Below, one piece after another: positions 29,494 to 38,504 of a stretch of DNA of 64,000 nucleotides (within the stretch, counting starts at the first letter, position 1; each line of letters begins with the position of its first letter). The stretch covers positions 1 to 64,000 of IMG/VR virus record IMGVR_UViG_3300018044_000001; one strand, 5' to 3'. Made by a program: the position numbers and the translations under genes. The notes beneath the pieces were generated by a model. That model did no database searches and was not told the origin of the DNA. It saw only the letters and a list, made by a program, of their open reading frames with translations. The DNA comes from a virus.

Positions 29494-32400
29494 TTATGTC
29501 CAGCCACTAGCGAACTGACCCCACGCGTTGCCGCGGCTACGCATGAGCTGCAAGATGTCAGTCTGGACCATGAGAGCGATCTGGCGCGGGTCTTGGTTGC
29601 TGTTGATCTCAATGTGGATATCGCCAAAAGTGACGTTGCCGCCGCCAGTGCTTGTAGTGGCAGCGACAGATGGGATACCAGTCGTGATGTTGCCTCTGGC
29701 CATTGCCTGTTGTGTCTGCTGGGGATTCAGGACAAGTTCAGGACCAGACTCACCTATCAACGCGAAGGATGGACGAGTCACCAGACCACCACCAGCAACG
29801 TGCAAGAAATTTTCCAGCCCATGCACGACGCCGCCAGCAAGACCCGCCGCTCCAGCAATGGCACCGCCACCAGGAATGTGCGAGATGATCTCATGCCAAA
29901 TCTTGGAACCGATGTCGCCCAACGCGCTGATGATGCGACCAGGAAGTGCCTTAAAGAAGTTCACGATCGGGTCCAGTACGTGTGTCTCGATCCAGGTGCC
30001 TGAAGTCTCAAGTGCACCCCAAATCGTTGACACGATATTGCCCATGCCGCTGACGATGCGACCAGGGAGTGCAGTGAAGAAGTTGACGACCGGTGCGATT
30101 ACGTTGGTGTCAACCCATGTCGCAGATGTCTTGAGTCCACCCCAAATGATCGAAGCAATGTCACCCAAACCAGACAGGATGCGACCGGGTAGGCCGGTGA
30201 AGAACGAGACGACGGGGGTCAGGACGTTTGCATTGATCCATGAGGCCGAGGACTTCAGCGCGCCCCATATTGTCGATACGACGTTGCCAAATGCGGACGA
30301 GATACGACCAGGGAGTGCAGTGAAAAAGTCCACGATACCATCAACGACACGCTTGATATCGGGCAAGATATCACCAAAATGCGAGCTGACCCACTCTACG
30401 ATGTCTTCAAAGAAATGGATGATCTGCTTGTGGAACATGATAAACAGGGCCAAGGCTGGCGAAATAGGAGCTAGCAGAATCTCTGCAAGCAACTCCCAGT
30501 GCTTCTTGATCCAACCGACTACGGCGTCAAAGGCGCGCTCGATTGGCTGGATAAAGTCGTTGTCTATGGCGTGCCAAGCGTCTTCGAATGGCGCGGCGAT
30601 ATCATGACCTATCCTCTTGAAGAAGTCTTCAATGGCCGACCAATGCTTGATGATCAGTGTTGCCCCGGCAGCGAGTGCCAACACTGCCGTTGTCACAGGG
30701 AAGAACGCCGCAGCGATGGCAACCAGTGCGGCGATCAACAGCGGTTTGTGATCGACCAGAAATGTGAAGACCTTGCTGATGCCTTTCCATAATAGGTCAA
30801 GCGCTGGTTCGACATCTTTCCATACCGACTTTATGGCAGCAGAAATCTGAGGCCAGTCTTTGATGAACCCTTGAACCACCTTCTCGACTACGCCCAAGAG
30901 CTTCCCTAGAACAGGGATCAACTTCTCGCCAAGTGATGTCAGTAGGTCATCGGCCGTCGCCTTCATTGTCTTGAACTCGACAGAGAGTGTCTGACTCTGA
31001 ATCGCCGCGCCGCGCTGCGCCGATCCCATCTTGGTGACCGATGCAACAGCCTTGTCGTAAGCACCAGCACCGCTCTGTATGGTGGTAACAAGCTTGCCTG
31101 CTCCCGAACCAAGGCCACGTGCTGTCAACTCCGCGGTAGCCTGCGCAGTGGACATGCCCGCAATCTTGTCGTGCAATTGCCCAATGATGGAGGACGTGCC
31201 GATGAACTGGCCCTTGCTGTTCAACACTGTGATGCCAAGTTTCTGGTATGCCTCGTTGGATACTTTGGCGGCATCGGCAGAACTCTTGAACTTGCCCCAC
31301 AACACTGTGTTCTCTACGCTCAGACCCTTGGTAGCATCGGTCACTGCCGTGGTGCTCATCGTGCCCTTTTGATATTCGGCGGCAAGCGCACGGAGGCTCG
31401 GCGGCAAGTTCTGCAACGTGACATTCATTGCGATCTGAGTCTTTTGTGCCTCAGATGCAGGCTTTAACAGGGCCGTAAAGGTCGTCGTCAGTGCACTCAT
31501 GGCTTGACGACCCGACTCACCGTGGTTTGTCAAGTCGACCATCAAACCGGCAAGATCGCCAATCGGCGGTGCCATGGCACCAATGCGAGTCTTGGCGCGT
31601 ATCATGGCCGAACTGAGCGAGTCAACGCCTTGTCCTGTCGCGTTGGACGCGTTGAACAGGATGTTCGAAACACCAGCGGCGTCCTTTGCACCCATGCTGA
31701 ATGCCTGCAAAGTCTTGGCGACCGTTGACGTTGCATCACTCAAGCTGATCTGCTTGGCCGTGGCGAGATCGGCAGCGGCGTTCATCACCTGCGTGGCCTG
31801 TGCCGTCGTCAGCACGCTGCCCTGTACGGACTCCAACTGGCCAGCAACACCAGCATATGCTTGGGCCATTTCCTTGCCGCTGAACTCAGACTTGCCAGCA
31901 GTGTCGAGAAAAGCGTTGCCGATAGCAGTGGCATTCTTGATGGACTCACCAGCGGCTACGGCAATCGCAGCGTTGGCGGATTGCATCTGGTCGCCAAAGT
32001 GGAGGGCAAGTGCACCAGTGCCAACTATGCCCGCGCCGAGTGCACCCCACCCACCGAGCAGCGCGTTGGGTACGCCCATGTTGCCGAGCATCTTCTTGAT
32101 GCCACCACTGCTCTTTTCGGCACTACTGCCGACCTTCTCGGCCTTGGTGCCAATCTTCTCTACGTCAGCACCCGTCTTCTCTGCTACGGTACTGACACCA
32201 CCGAGAGATCCGCCAATGCCCGCCGCAGCCACCGCAACATCATCACGGGCACCAGTAGCGGCAATGCCGACGCCACCAATAGCGCCGCCAATGTCTGATG
32301 CTGCACCTGCAACGGTGTCACTGGCCGTGCTGGCAGCGATACCAATGCCACCAACGGATTCAGCGGCGATACCCGCCGCGCCTGCAACGTCATCGCTGGC

Positions 32401-32625
32401 ACTACGTGCGGCGACACCAACGCCACCGACTGCGCCAGCAGCGTCCGCAGCGTCAGACTTGATACCGCTCAGTCCCGTGCTAGCACCCATCGCGTCAAGT
32501 TCGCCAGTGGATGTCTCGGCAGACGCGCCAAGCTCGGCCATTTGTGCCTTGGCTTCGTCCATCTTGGCCGTGAACTCATCGGTGTTGGCGATCAGCGTTG
32601 CAATAACGGGATCAAGTACTGGCAT
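29494..32625 (-). CDS. Tail tape measure protein
   Basis: 1043 aa, the longest tail gene, right after the frameshifted chaperones as usual. Residues about 50-170 hold Gly/Ala repeats (GGVGVAARSASDDVAGAAG style), then the TP901-type core (FGDQMQSANAAIAVAAG...FSGKEMAQAYAGVAG) and hydrophobic segments near 630-720. Near 760-940 there are four repeats of about 43 aa built on NFFTALPGRI and IWGAL. At about 0.15 nm per residue it would set a tail near 150 nm. Confidence 0.93.
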   Translation of the reverse strand: MPVLDPVIATLIANTDEFTAKMDEAKAQMAELGASAETSTGELDAMGASTGLSGIKSDAADAAGAVGGVGVAARSASDDVAGAAGIAAESVGGIGIAASTASDTVAGAASDIGGAIGGVGIAATGARDDVAVAAAGIGGSLGGVSTVAEKTGADVEKIGTKAEKVGSSAEKSSGGIKKMLGNMGVPNALLGGWGALGAGIVGTGALALHFGDQMQSANAAIAVAAGESIKNATAIGNAFLDTAGKSEFSGKEMAQAYAGVAGQLESVQGSVLTTAQATQVMNAAADLATAKQISLSDATSTVAKTLQAFSMGAKDAAGVSNILFNASNATGQGVDSLSSAMIRAKTRIGAMAPPIGDLAGLMVDLTNHGESGRQAMSALTTTFTALLKPASEAQKTQIAMNVTLQNLPPSLRALAAEYQKGTMSTTAVTDATKGLSVENTVLWGKFKSSADAAKVSNEAYQKLGITVLNSKGQFIGTSSIIGQLHDKIAGMSTAQATAELTARGLGSGAGKLVTTIQSGAGAYDKAVASVTKMGSAQRGAAIQSQTLSVEFKTMKATADDLLTSLGEKLIPVLGKLLGVVEKVVQGFIKDWPQISAAIKSVWKDVEPALDLLWKGISKVFTFLVDHKPLLIAALVAIAAAFFPVTTAVLALAAGATLIIKHWSAIEDFFKRIGHDIAAPFEDAWHAIDNDFIQPIERAFDAVVGWIKKHWELLAEILLAPISPALALFIMFHKQIIHFFEDIVEWVSSHFGDILPDIKRVVDGIVDFFTALPGRISSAFGNVVSTIWGALKSSASWINANVLTPVVSFFTGLPGRILSGLGDIASIIWGGLKTSATWVDTNVIAPVVNFFTALPGRIVSGMGNIVSTIWGALETSGTWIETHVLDPIVNFFKALPGRIISALGDIGSKIWHEIISHIPGGGAIAGAAGLAGGVVHGLENFLHVAGGGLVTRPSFALIGESGPELVLNPQQTQQAMARGNITTGIPSVAATTSTGGGNVTFGDIHIEINSNQDPRQIALMVQTDILQLMRSRGNAWGQFASGWT

Positions 32626-32633
32626 TGTCTCCC

Positions 32634-33265
32634 CTAAATCAACAGGGTCTTGTTGTCTGCTGCTAGTTCGGCGGCGACTTCGTTGTACACGCCGTGTATC
32701 TTGAGCAACAACGTCACTTCGTCATAGGGACGCGCGTCGTACTCGGCAGGGGTAGCGCCAAACAACTTACAAAATCGGTACATGCGGAATGCCTCTGCTG
32801 TCTCTGGTGACAGGGGCGTCAGGAGCGTCTTGCCGGTGAGTGCTAGCTTGAGTCGGTGGAGTTCGCGATAGGGGCTTTTGGGTCAGGACTGACCTCAAAC
32901 TCATCCTCGCCAAACTTGATACCAGCAACGGCAGCGACAGTCAGTGGCGTGTAAATGGACATCGGGAGGTTGTCCACGTCGTCTGCACTCTGAGGCAATG
33001 GGCGATCAATCGTCCACGAGACTAGCCTCAGGTGCACGCAGGTGCGCTGGAATAGGTCGATGGTATCCATGTCGTCGGCAGTGAGATGCGCGGCCTGTGT
33101 CCACGTATCGGGGTCGGCAGGATCGAATCCGAATTCCTTGAGGTGCAGCGCGGTGCCAGCAGCGGTCAGTTGCGACTTGGATAGCAGCTTCATTTCCCTG
33201 TTGGTCAGTTCGGACTTTTCCTTCAGGACTGCGGTGCCACCAGGGATGGTGATTTCGGTTGTCAT
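32634..33265 (-). CDS. Tail assembly chaperone, -1 frameshift product (GpGT type)
   Basis: Shares the 33265 start with the shorter chaperone and shifts -1 at CCCAAAA (32882-32876). It then reads KSPYRELHRLKLALTGKTLL and on to the TAG at 32636-32634 (ending NKTLLI). The extended frame overlaps the zero frame and ends nine bases before the tape measure ATG. Classic layout for siphovirus chaperones. Confidence 0.85.
32843..33265 (-). CDS. Tail assembly chaperone, short form (GpG type)
   Basis: 140 aa, MTTEITIPGGTAVLKEKSEL...; ends STDSS at TAG 32845. Helical, acidic. Zero-frame partner of the frameshift product. Confidence 0.85.
   Translation of the reverse strand: MTTEITIPGGTAVLKEKSELTNREMKLLSKSQLTAAGTALHLKEFGFDPADPDTWTQAAHLTADDMDTIDLFQRTCVHLRLVSWTIDRPLPQSADDVDNLPMSIYTPLTVAAVAGIKFGEDEFEVSPDPKAPIANSTDSS
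32876..32882 (-). other. -1 ribosomal slippery heptamer CCCAAAA
   Basis: Read on the minus strand as C-CCA-AAA in the zero frame, a perfect X-XXY-YYZ site. Confidence 0.85.
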
Positions 33266-33594
33266 TGCGCTCTTGTCTCCTTGCGCTTGTCGTATTGGTA
33301 TGCTGCTGTATCGACCGCGGCGACGGCTATAAGCCAGTCCACCGCGTCGGGGTCGTTCTTGTCTGTCTCTAGGAACTGCTCGTGAGTGCAACCAGTGAAG
33401 ATCTTCCTATACGCGAACTCCCTGAGATACTTGACGGCGGTCTCACAATCGTCCAGTTCCTCGGGTCCGATGTAGTTGTCGCGTCGTAACGCGGAAAGTC
33501 GGCGCAGTTCGGTGTCGGGTGAGCCAGGCGTCTTATCAGGCGCGAAGCTCACCTTTCGACCACTGCGCCGACTAAGGATCTGATAGGTTTCCAT
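33262..33594 (-). CDS. Tail module hypothetical protein, 110 aa
   Basis: Between tail tube and chaperone, four-base overlap with the latter. Basic N-terminus (METYQILSRRSGRKVSFAP), helical C-terminal half. Position suggests tail assembly. Confidence 0.65.
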   Translation of the reverse strand: METYQILSRRSGRKVSFAPDKTPGSPDTELRRLSALRRDNYIGPEELDDCETAVKYLREFAYRKIFTGCTHEQFLETDKNDPDAVDWLIAVAAVDTAAYQYDKRKETRAQ

Positions 33595-33627
33595 GTGTCC
33601 CCTCTTTTGTTTGTGGGATGGTGTAGT

Positions 33628-34593
33628 TTAGTACTGGGCCGAAATGCCGTTGATCGTGACGGTCTGGATCGGCGAGTAACCGCCGTTTACAGCATCCGTG
33701 GTATTCGAGACGGCAACTAGGTCAGCGCTCATGCTGATCCAGTGACGACTTTGATCGATAATCGGGTTCTCAAGTTGGCACGCGCTCATGGTGAACGTGA
33801 TGCTGTAGTTCGTGAACGGATCAGTGAACTGGAACGACACCGACTGTTCATTGCGTGTCAATGCTTGGTTGAAGTACGGGTTGTTTGCCTCCACAACAAA
33901 GGAGAACTTGCCGGTCACGTCAATCGGACCAGCCCAGTTACGGTACGGACCTGCTGTTCCAAGTGTCCAGATAGGACCAGCCGTGCGCTTGATATCCAGC
34001 TGTCCTGTTTCCACTGCCGTTACCGACGCACCACCAATGGATGCCGCGCAGTTCCATGCGGGAATAATGTGCTGTACTGTTTCGTTCGGGAAGTTCGTAA
34101 TGGACGCTATGCTCGCCGAAGGATTGCCCATGAACATGAACGTCGTCTCAACAGCAGCGTCAGCCGCGAACGAGATGGACAGGTTGTCACACTGTGCCGC
34201 AACCATACGGTACGTGTTGTCAACACTGTCGTTAACGATCGTATAGGACGGTGGCTGTGAACCAGTGGACGCGCTGTTAATCAGTCCAATGGTGTGCGAC
34301 CACGTACTTGCACCTGCACTGGCTACCGTGTCTGTGCTACCAAGCACTGCGCGTAGCAACTGTGGAAACACGTCCGTGTACAGGAACGTCTTGGCGCTAT
34401 ACTCGTCGTAACGAACACCTTGTACCTGGTCGTACTGGGCAACAGGCGACCCACGGAAGTTAGGGTCGGGAAGCCAGATTTGCTTAGGTTCAATTTTTGG
34501 TGTCGTAACTGGGGTGTATGTAGAGACGGAGGCGGCGGTACCGCGAGTAGCCTCAACCGCCCAACCCGCATAGCTGTTCGCGGTCATAAACAT
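33628..34593 (-). CDS. Major tail (tube) protein
   Basis: 321 aa, ATG after AAGGAG. N-terminal SYAGWAVEATRGTAASVSTY, KIEPKQIWLPDPNFRGSP and a beta-rich body resemble the tail tube family; abundant Ser/Thr/Asn. Position two genes before the chaperones supports it. Confidence 0.85.
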   Translation of the reverse strand: MFMTANSYAGWAVEATRGTAASVSTYTPVTTPKIEPKQIWLPDPNFRGSPVAQYDQVQGVRYDEYSAKTFLYTDVFPQLLRAVLGSTDTVASAGASTWSHTIGLINSASTGSQPPSYTIVNDSVDNTYRMVAAQCDNLSISFAADAAVETTFMFMGNPSASIASITNFPNETVQHIIPAWNCAASIGGASVTAVETGQLDIKRTAGPIWTLGTAGPYRNWAGPIDVTGKFSFVVEANNPYFNQALTRNEQSVSFQFTDPFTNYSITFTMSACQLENPIIDQSRHWISMSADLVAVSNTTDAVNGGYSPIQTVTINGISAQY

Positions 34594-34841
34594 CAGGAAT
34601 CACTCCTTGTAGTGTCCGAGGCTTCTTCAGCCGCCGACTCGTCTTCTGGTTCTTGTACTACTGTCTTAACGTCGCCCACCTTTGTTTCAGGCACTTCATC
34701 TACGACCAACTCCAACAACGGATGACCGATAGGTACTGGCCAGTCAATCGTGTCGCCTTTGTTGGGAGCGAATGTATGACCGTCCTTGACTAGCGAGATA
34801 AAGACGGTGGGAAGATCCCCGAGATATCTGTAGGTGGGCAT
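34593..34841 (-). CDS. Small head-tail module protein, 82 aa
   Basis: Beta-rich N-terminus (RYLGDLPTVFISLVKDGHTF...KGDTIDWP) and acidic C-terminal tail. It shares one base with the tube gene. Resembles short phage proteins between tail terminator and tube. Confidence 0.65.
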   Translation of the reverse strand: MPTYRYLGDLPTVFISLVKDGHTFAPNKGDTIDWPVPIGHPLLELVVDEVPETKVGDVKTVVQEPEDESAAEEASDTTRSDS

Positions 34842-34854
34842 TATGCTCCTAAAA

Positions 34855-35370
34855 CTAGGTGTTCAACGTCTCGCATGCAGTCGTATGCAACACGCCTTGG
34901 TAGATCGTGACACCGCCATCAAGCGTGCGCGGGATGGTGTAATCGAACCTGATGTCAGGTCCGCCCAACTCCGTACCCTCGCCCCATTGGAAGATGTCCG
35001 ACCACGGTATGTTCGGCACACGGTTGGCCTCGATGAACGTCGTCAACGCGTCGCAGAAGTGATCGAACTCAATCTGTCCGTCCTCTGTCTGCGGCAGGTC
35101 CGACTTGAACACGACCAGCATGCCGGTGTCGTAAGTACGGAACTTGCGGCCGCTGTGCTCGCCACCGAGTGCGATACGTCTCTCCACTTGCGATGTCACA
35201 AAGAGGTAGATGCACGCACCCAGACCGAGGTTGGGATACGAGTTGCTAAACAGCTGACTCTCGTCGCTAACCTTCGGGAGCGCTCGATACACGACACCCA
35301 AGTTGGGAATGTTCGAGTTGTCCGGCTGCATGTACTCGTAAATGCCCTTGGTGACACTTGACTTGCTCAC
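34855..35370 (-). CDS. Probable tail terminator/head-tail joining protein
   Basis: 171 aa. YLFVTSQVERRIALGGEHSGRK and ALTTFIEANRVPN are in keeping with tail-completion proteins; start overlaps the recombinase stop by four bases. Assigned by position. Confidence 0.6.
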   Translation of the reverse strand: MSKSSVTKGIYEYMQPDNSNIPNLGVVYRALPKVSDESQLFSNSYPNLGLGACIYLFVTSQVERRIALGGEHSGRKFRTYDTGMLVVFKSDLPQTEDGQIEFDHFCDALTTFIEANRVPNIPWSDIFQWGEGTELGGPDIRFDYTIPRTLDGGVTIYQGVLHTTACETLNT

Positions 35371-36212
35371 TGTGTGCCCCCAATGTGTAGACCAAAGACA
35401 ACACCAGCCGCTTGTGACTGGTCAGCCGCGGCATAGATGGCGGTCGTTTGCGGACTGCTGTGTCCCATCAGTTCTTGCGTCAGTCGCAGATCGCGGCAGG
35501 CTTGGTATGTCGCTGATGCAAAGTAGTGACGTAGCGTGTGCGCGGTACTGGCAATATGTATCGAATGCAGATACGTATTGATGGTTCGTGACACGCTGGC
35601 AGGTGTCTCATCCCAGAGTCGTCCACTTGACGGCATTGGCAAAGCCTGTAGTGCAGCGAACACGTCGGGGTGCAACGGCACCCATCTCTCTTTCTCGCCT
35701 TTGCCGTGAATAATGTGCAGGCGGGGAGGGTTGGCGGTGTCATCCAAATCGTCACGCTCTATCAGAGCGATTTCCTGACAGCGGCATCCCGACAGCGCAC
35801 CCAGTAACAACCAGCACCGCATGATCGGAGTGGCGTTAGCGAGTGCGCGTTGCAACTCTGCGATTGGCATCGGACGCGGGTGGCGTGCGTGTAGTCGTGG
35901 CTTGACAATGCCGAACGTAGGTGGCTTATTCTCTGGTTCACCTTCGCGCCATGCAGGGAACTTCAGGTGTCCGTTGTTGATCGCCCAGTTGAAGAATACG
36001 GTCAACGTTGATAGCCATGACGAGCGTGTCTTGTTGCTCATGGGCCTAGATAGCCACTGTTGCGTTGCTTCACGAGTGGCTGTAGCGAAGCCAACCTCTC
36101 TTTGGTACTTGCGGAGCCACCGGTCGCGGACGGCTAACGTGCCTGGGAGGCAGCCGCACATACGTTCGTACTCGGTATAGGCCGCGAGAAGTTCCAGGTC
36201 TGTCATTGTCAC
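35367..36212 (-). CDS. Tyrosine recombinase (integrase/Xer-like) inside the late operon
   Basis: 281 aa. N-terminal SAM-like domain; catalytic set visible: R in LSGCRCQEIAL, K in HGKGEKERWV, HTLRHYFA, H in LMGHSSPQTT and Y in AIYAAAD. It lies between head-connector and tail-terminator genes in the same orientation, four-base overlap with the next gene, so it is expressed late. Could be an integrase, a dimer resolvase or a remnant of an inserted element. Confidence 0.9.
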   Translation of the reverse strand: MTMTDLELLAAYTEYERMCGCLPGTLAVRDRWLRKYQREVGFATATREATQQWLSRPMSNKTRSSWLSTLTVFFNWAINNGHLKFPAWREGEPENKPPTFGIVKPRLHARHPRPMPIAELQRALANATPIMRCWLLLGALSGCRCQEIALIERDDLDDTANPPRLHIIHGKGEKERWVPLHPDVFAALQALPMPSSGRLWDETPASVSRTINTYLHSIHIASTAHTLRHYFASATYQACRDLRLTQELMGHSSPQTTAIYAAADQSQAAGVVFGLHIGGTQ

Positions 36213-36240
36213 CCTTGTTTCTGTAGTGACGAGGTGTTGT

Positions 36241-37164
36241 CTAGTAGCCCACGTACGTTTGTTTGAAGGTCTGGAGGATGTCCTTCGCTTCCGCCCAGTC
36301 GCTACCCGCGTTTTGTGAGAACCCAGTTTGCTGTTTAGTCACAGCACCCATGTCGGCTACAACGAGTGCTCCAGATCCGCGCTGCTTGATGAATGCAGTC
36401 GTCACAAGAATGGCGGCTTGCTTGACAGCGGGCGGCAGGTTGGACACCATGACGCCTGACGCGTGTGCGTATTGCGTAGTCCCCACAAGCGGCACCGGTG
36501 TCGTGTGCGGCACATACGATGACGCTACTTGCACTTGTTCGTCGTTGGGCAGATCGTAGAGTGTGAGCGTGATGCCGGGGTAGATACCTTCAGTGCTGAT
36601 CGGTGCAATGGACGCTGCACCAGCAGCGACAGATGCCGACAGAGTAGATGTCGGCCATCCGTTGACATATTGAAATTGGCAGGTGTACTCGACGCCGCGC
36701 ACGATGCCAGCAGGTGCACCTAATCCCCACCCGACAACACCAGACAGAGATACCTCAAACTGTTGAGGGTAAATGACAATGTTGCCTGCAGGTGTGATGG
36801 ATGCGGTGTTATTGTTAGCCAACCCTGCGGGTAGCGTAGAGTACTCGAATGATTGTACCTCAACCACTGGCCAATACTTACAGCGCACGAGCAGCGTGTT
36901 GCGGTACGATCCCCAGATGCGGGCATTCTCGATATTGCTTGTTGCGCAAAGTGTCCCTGCGACACCCATGCAGTGTTGGTCAATCCAAGACGATGCACGA
37001 CCAATGGTTTCCACAAGTGACTCTAGATTGGCCTGTGCGCTGCCACCAGGGATGAGGTTCGAGCAGTCCATCGCAGTAGGTGAGCTTTGATATTCTTGGG
37101 CGCTCAGATAATTGGTTCTCTGAAAAAGTATCTGCTCCCATGGTGCGTAGGCGCTAGTCGTCAT
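36241..37164 (-). CDS. Head-tail connector/minor structural protein
   Basis: 307 aa. Helical N-terminus (SLVETIGRASSWIDQHC), a beta-rich middle and a helical end (AVKQAAILVTTAFIKQRG) with Gly/Gln-rich tail, as in connector (gp6-like) proteins with a large insert. Assigned by position and fold impression. Confidence 0.6.
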   Translation of the reverse strand: MTTSAYAPWEQILFQRTNYLSAQEYQSSPTAMDCSNLIPGGSAQANLESLVETIGRASSWIDQHCMGVAGTLCATSNIENARIWGSYRNTLLVRCKYWPVVEVQSFEYSTLPAGLANNNTASITPAGNIVIYPQQFEVSLSGVVGWGLGAPAGIVRGVEYTCQFQYVNGWPTSTLSASVAAGAASIAPISTEGIYPGITLTLYDLPNDEQVQVASSYVPHTTPVPLVGTTQYAHASGVMVSNLPPAVKQAAILVTTAFIKQRGSGALVVADMGAVTKQQTGFSQNAGSDWAEAKDILQTFKQTYVGY

Positions 37165-37183
37165 AGTTCAGTTCGCCGTCCCA

Positions 37184-37510
37184 TCAAGTTACTACGAGTG
37201 GTCCCGACCAAAGGACCGGCCGTTCCGGGGCATCTGTGATCCGGACCCAGACTTGATAACTACCCACGGTCAGTGTTATTTGTCCTGCATCTGGACCAAC
37301 CAACAGGCGACAGGTGTAAGGCGTACCAGCATCCCACGTACCCTGTGTCCAGACTGTTTCGGGTGTAGGTGGAGCATCGCCCGCTTGTGGCGTGGTACCA
37401 AAAGGACCAATGAATGCAAACTCCACCTTGTCACTCGTCGGGTCGATCCCCTCCGTGTTGTACACTGGCACCTGTACATAGATCGTGCTTTGTGACGAGA
37501 TTGCTAGCAT
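37184..37510 (-). CDS. Ig-like structural protein, 108 aa
   Basis: Beta-rich: TIYVQVPVYNTEG...KVEFAFIGPF...TLTVGSYQVWVRITDAPERPVLWSGP. Looks like a small decoration or head-fibre protein. Function inferred from neighbourhood only. Confidence 0.6.
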   Translation of the reverse strand: MLAISSQSTIYVQVPVYNTEGIDPTSDKVEFAFIGPFGTTPQAGDAPPTPETVWTQGTWDAGTPYTCRLLVGPDAGQITLTVGSYQVWVRITDAPERPVLWSGPLVVT

Positions 37511-37528
37511 GCGTACCCTTTCAAAGCA

Positions 37529-37708
37529 TCAACCTAATGGTTCTGTTGCTGACCATGTAGTTACACCGTGATATGCCGCCCATGTCATCGCGGGTTCGCC
37601 AACAGTGAAGTTGACGACGCGTGGGACAGGTGTCGCGCTCGGCAGCGGTGCCCCTGGCACCAGCAGGCCAGCAGTCGGTGATCCTGGAACGCCAGAGAAG
37701 CTAGTCAT
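37529..37708 (-). CDS. Small protein with GEPxxxW motif, 59 aa
   Basis: ATG at 37708 inside the end of the upstream gene, TGA at 37531-37529. Pro/Gly-rich, ending in NFTVGEPAMTWAAYHG. The GEPxxxW...AYH pattern also occurs at the C-terminus of the fibre at 38501 (AGEPGVPWNAYHP), so the two may share a binding module. Confidence 0.55.
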   Translation of the reverse strand: MTSFSGVPGSPTAGLLVPGAPLPSATPVPRVVNFTVGEPAMTWAAYHGVTTWSATEPLG

Positions 37709-38504
37709 TCCAGCCGCAGGATTCCCAGAGTGTCACCACGTAGACCAGACCGGCCGCGCTGGTCAGGGAGCCGGTGGACGAGTCATATGTCAGATCGGTG
37801 CCCGATGCGAACTCCGTGGTCAAGCCTGTGGTGGTGAGAGGAGAGTTGGGGACATCACCAGAGACAACAGCCGTTGTGACGCCGTGGAATACATTGGCCC
37901 CGGTCAGATCGGACGCGTAAACATCCAGGGTTTGTTCGATGCCGAGCGTGCTGGGTGGCAAACCATCTATAGCACACCCTGTGGCGGGGACGACAAACAG
38001 GTCTCCGCCGACGCCCGGAGAGCACAAACCCGTGATGACGGCATCAGTCCCTGATGGGGGAACAAGTGTTGTCGGATCCCAAAGCTCCGTGTCGGTGACG
38101 GTGAAGCCGAAGGAAGATGCGCCGTGGCCTATCGTCGCGTACAAGGTGACCTGTGTAACCGTCGAGGGTTCGGCGCCGCCCCCGAGCGACAACAGGAACG
38201 CCGCGCTCGCCACAGGTGTGATCGTCGCTCCTATGTCGAAGTCAAAAGCTTCTTGCGTGCCATTATTTGTCGGCTCGACGGCACGATCCATGTTCAGCGT
38301 AGACGTACCGAACCCGCCATTGACCAACACGATCTCGTAGTTGTTACCATCGGTCAAGACACCACGGAAGTTCGCGGTTACGCTTGCTCCATTGCTATCC
38401 CCTGGCCAACCTGTAGTTGTGCTTGTACGTGTGAACGACGTGTCAACACTAGAAACAGACGCAGCCAGCACGGCAGGAGCTTGATTAACGAGAGTCTCTG
38501 TCAC
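37701..38504 (-). CDS. Beta-rich virion protein, 267 aa
   Basis: Ser/Thr/Gly-rich, low Lys, repeated beta segments (NYEIVLVNGGFGTSTLNMD, GASSFGFTVTDTELWDP). Probably a head or fibre-associated structural protein. Four-base overlap with the fibre gene upstream. Confidence 0.6.
   Translation of the reverse strand: MTETLVNQAPAVLAASVSSVDTSFTRTSTTTGWPGDSNGASVTANFRGVLTDGNNYEIVLVNGGFGTSTLNMDRAVEPTNNGTQEAFDFDIGATITPVASAAFLLSLGGGAEPSTVTQVTLYATIGHGASSFGFTVTDTELWDPTTLVPPSGTDAVITGLCSPGVGGDLFVVPATGCAIDGLPPSTLGIEQTLDVYASDLTGANVFHGVTTAVVSGDVPNSPLTTTGLTTEFASGTDLTYDSSTGSLTSAAGLVYVVTLWESCGWND

Noticed and set aside
29528-32704. Long plus-strand frames opposite the tape measure gene
   Set aside because: Antisense shadows produced by Ala/Gly codon bias.
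32843-33265. Independent short gene at 32634-32866
   Set aside because: No start codon or ribosome site; continuity after the CCCAAAA slip explains it as a frameshift extension.
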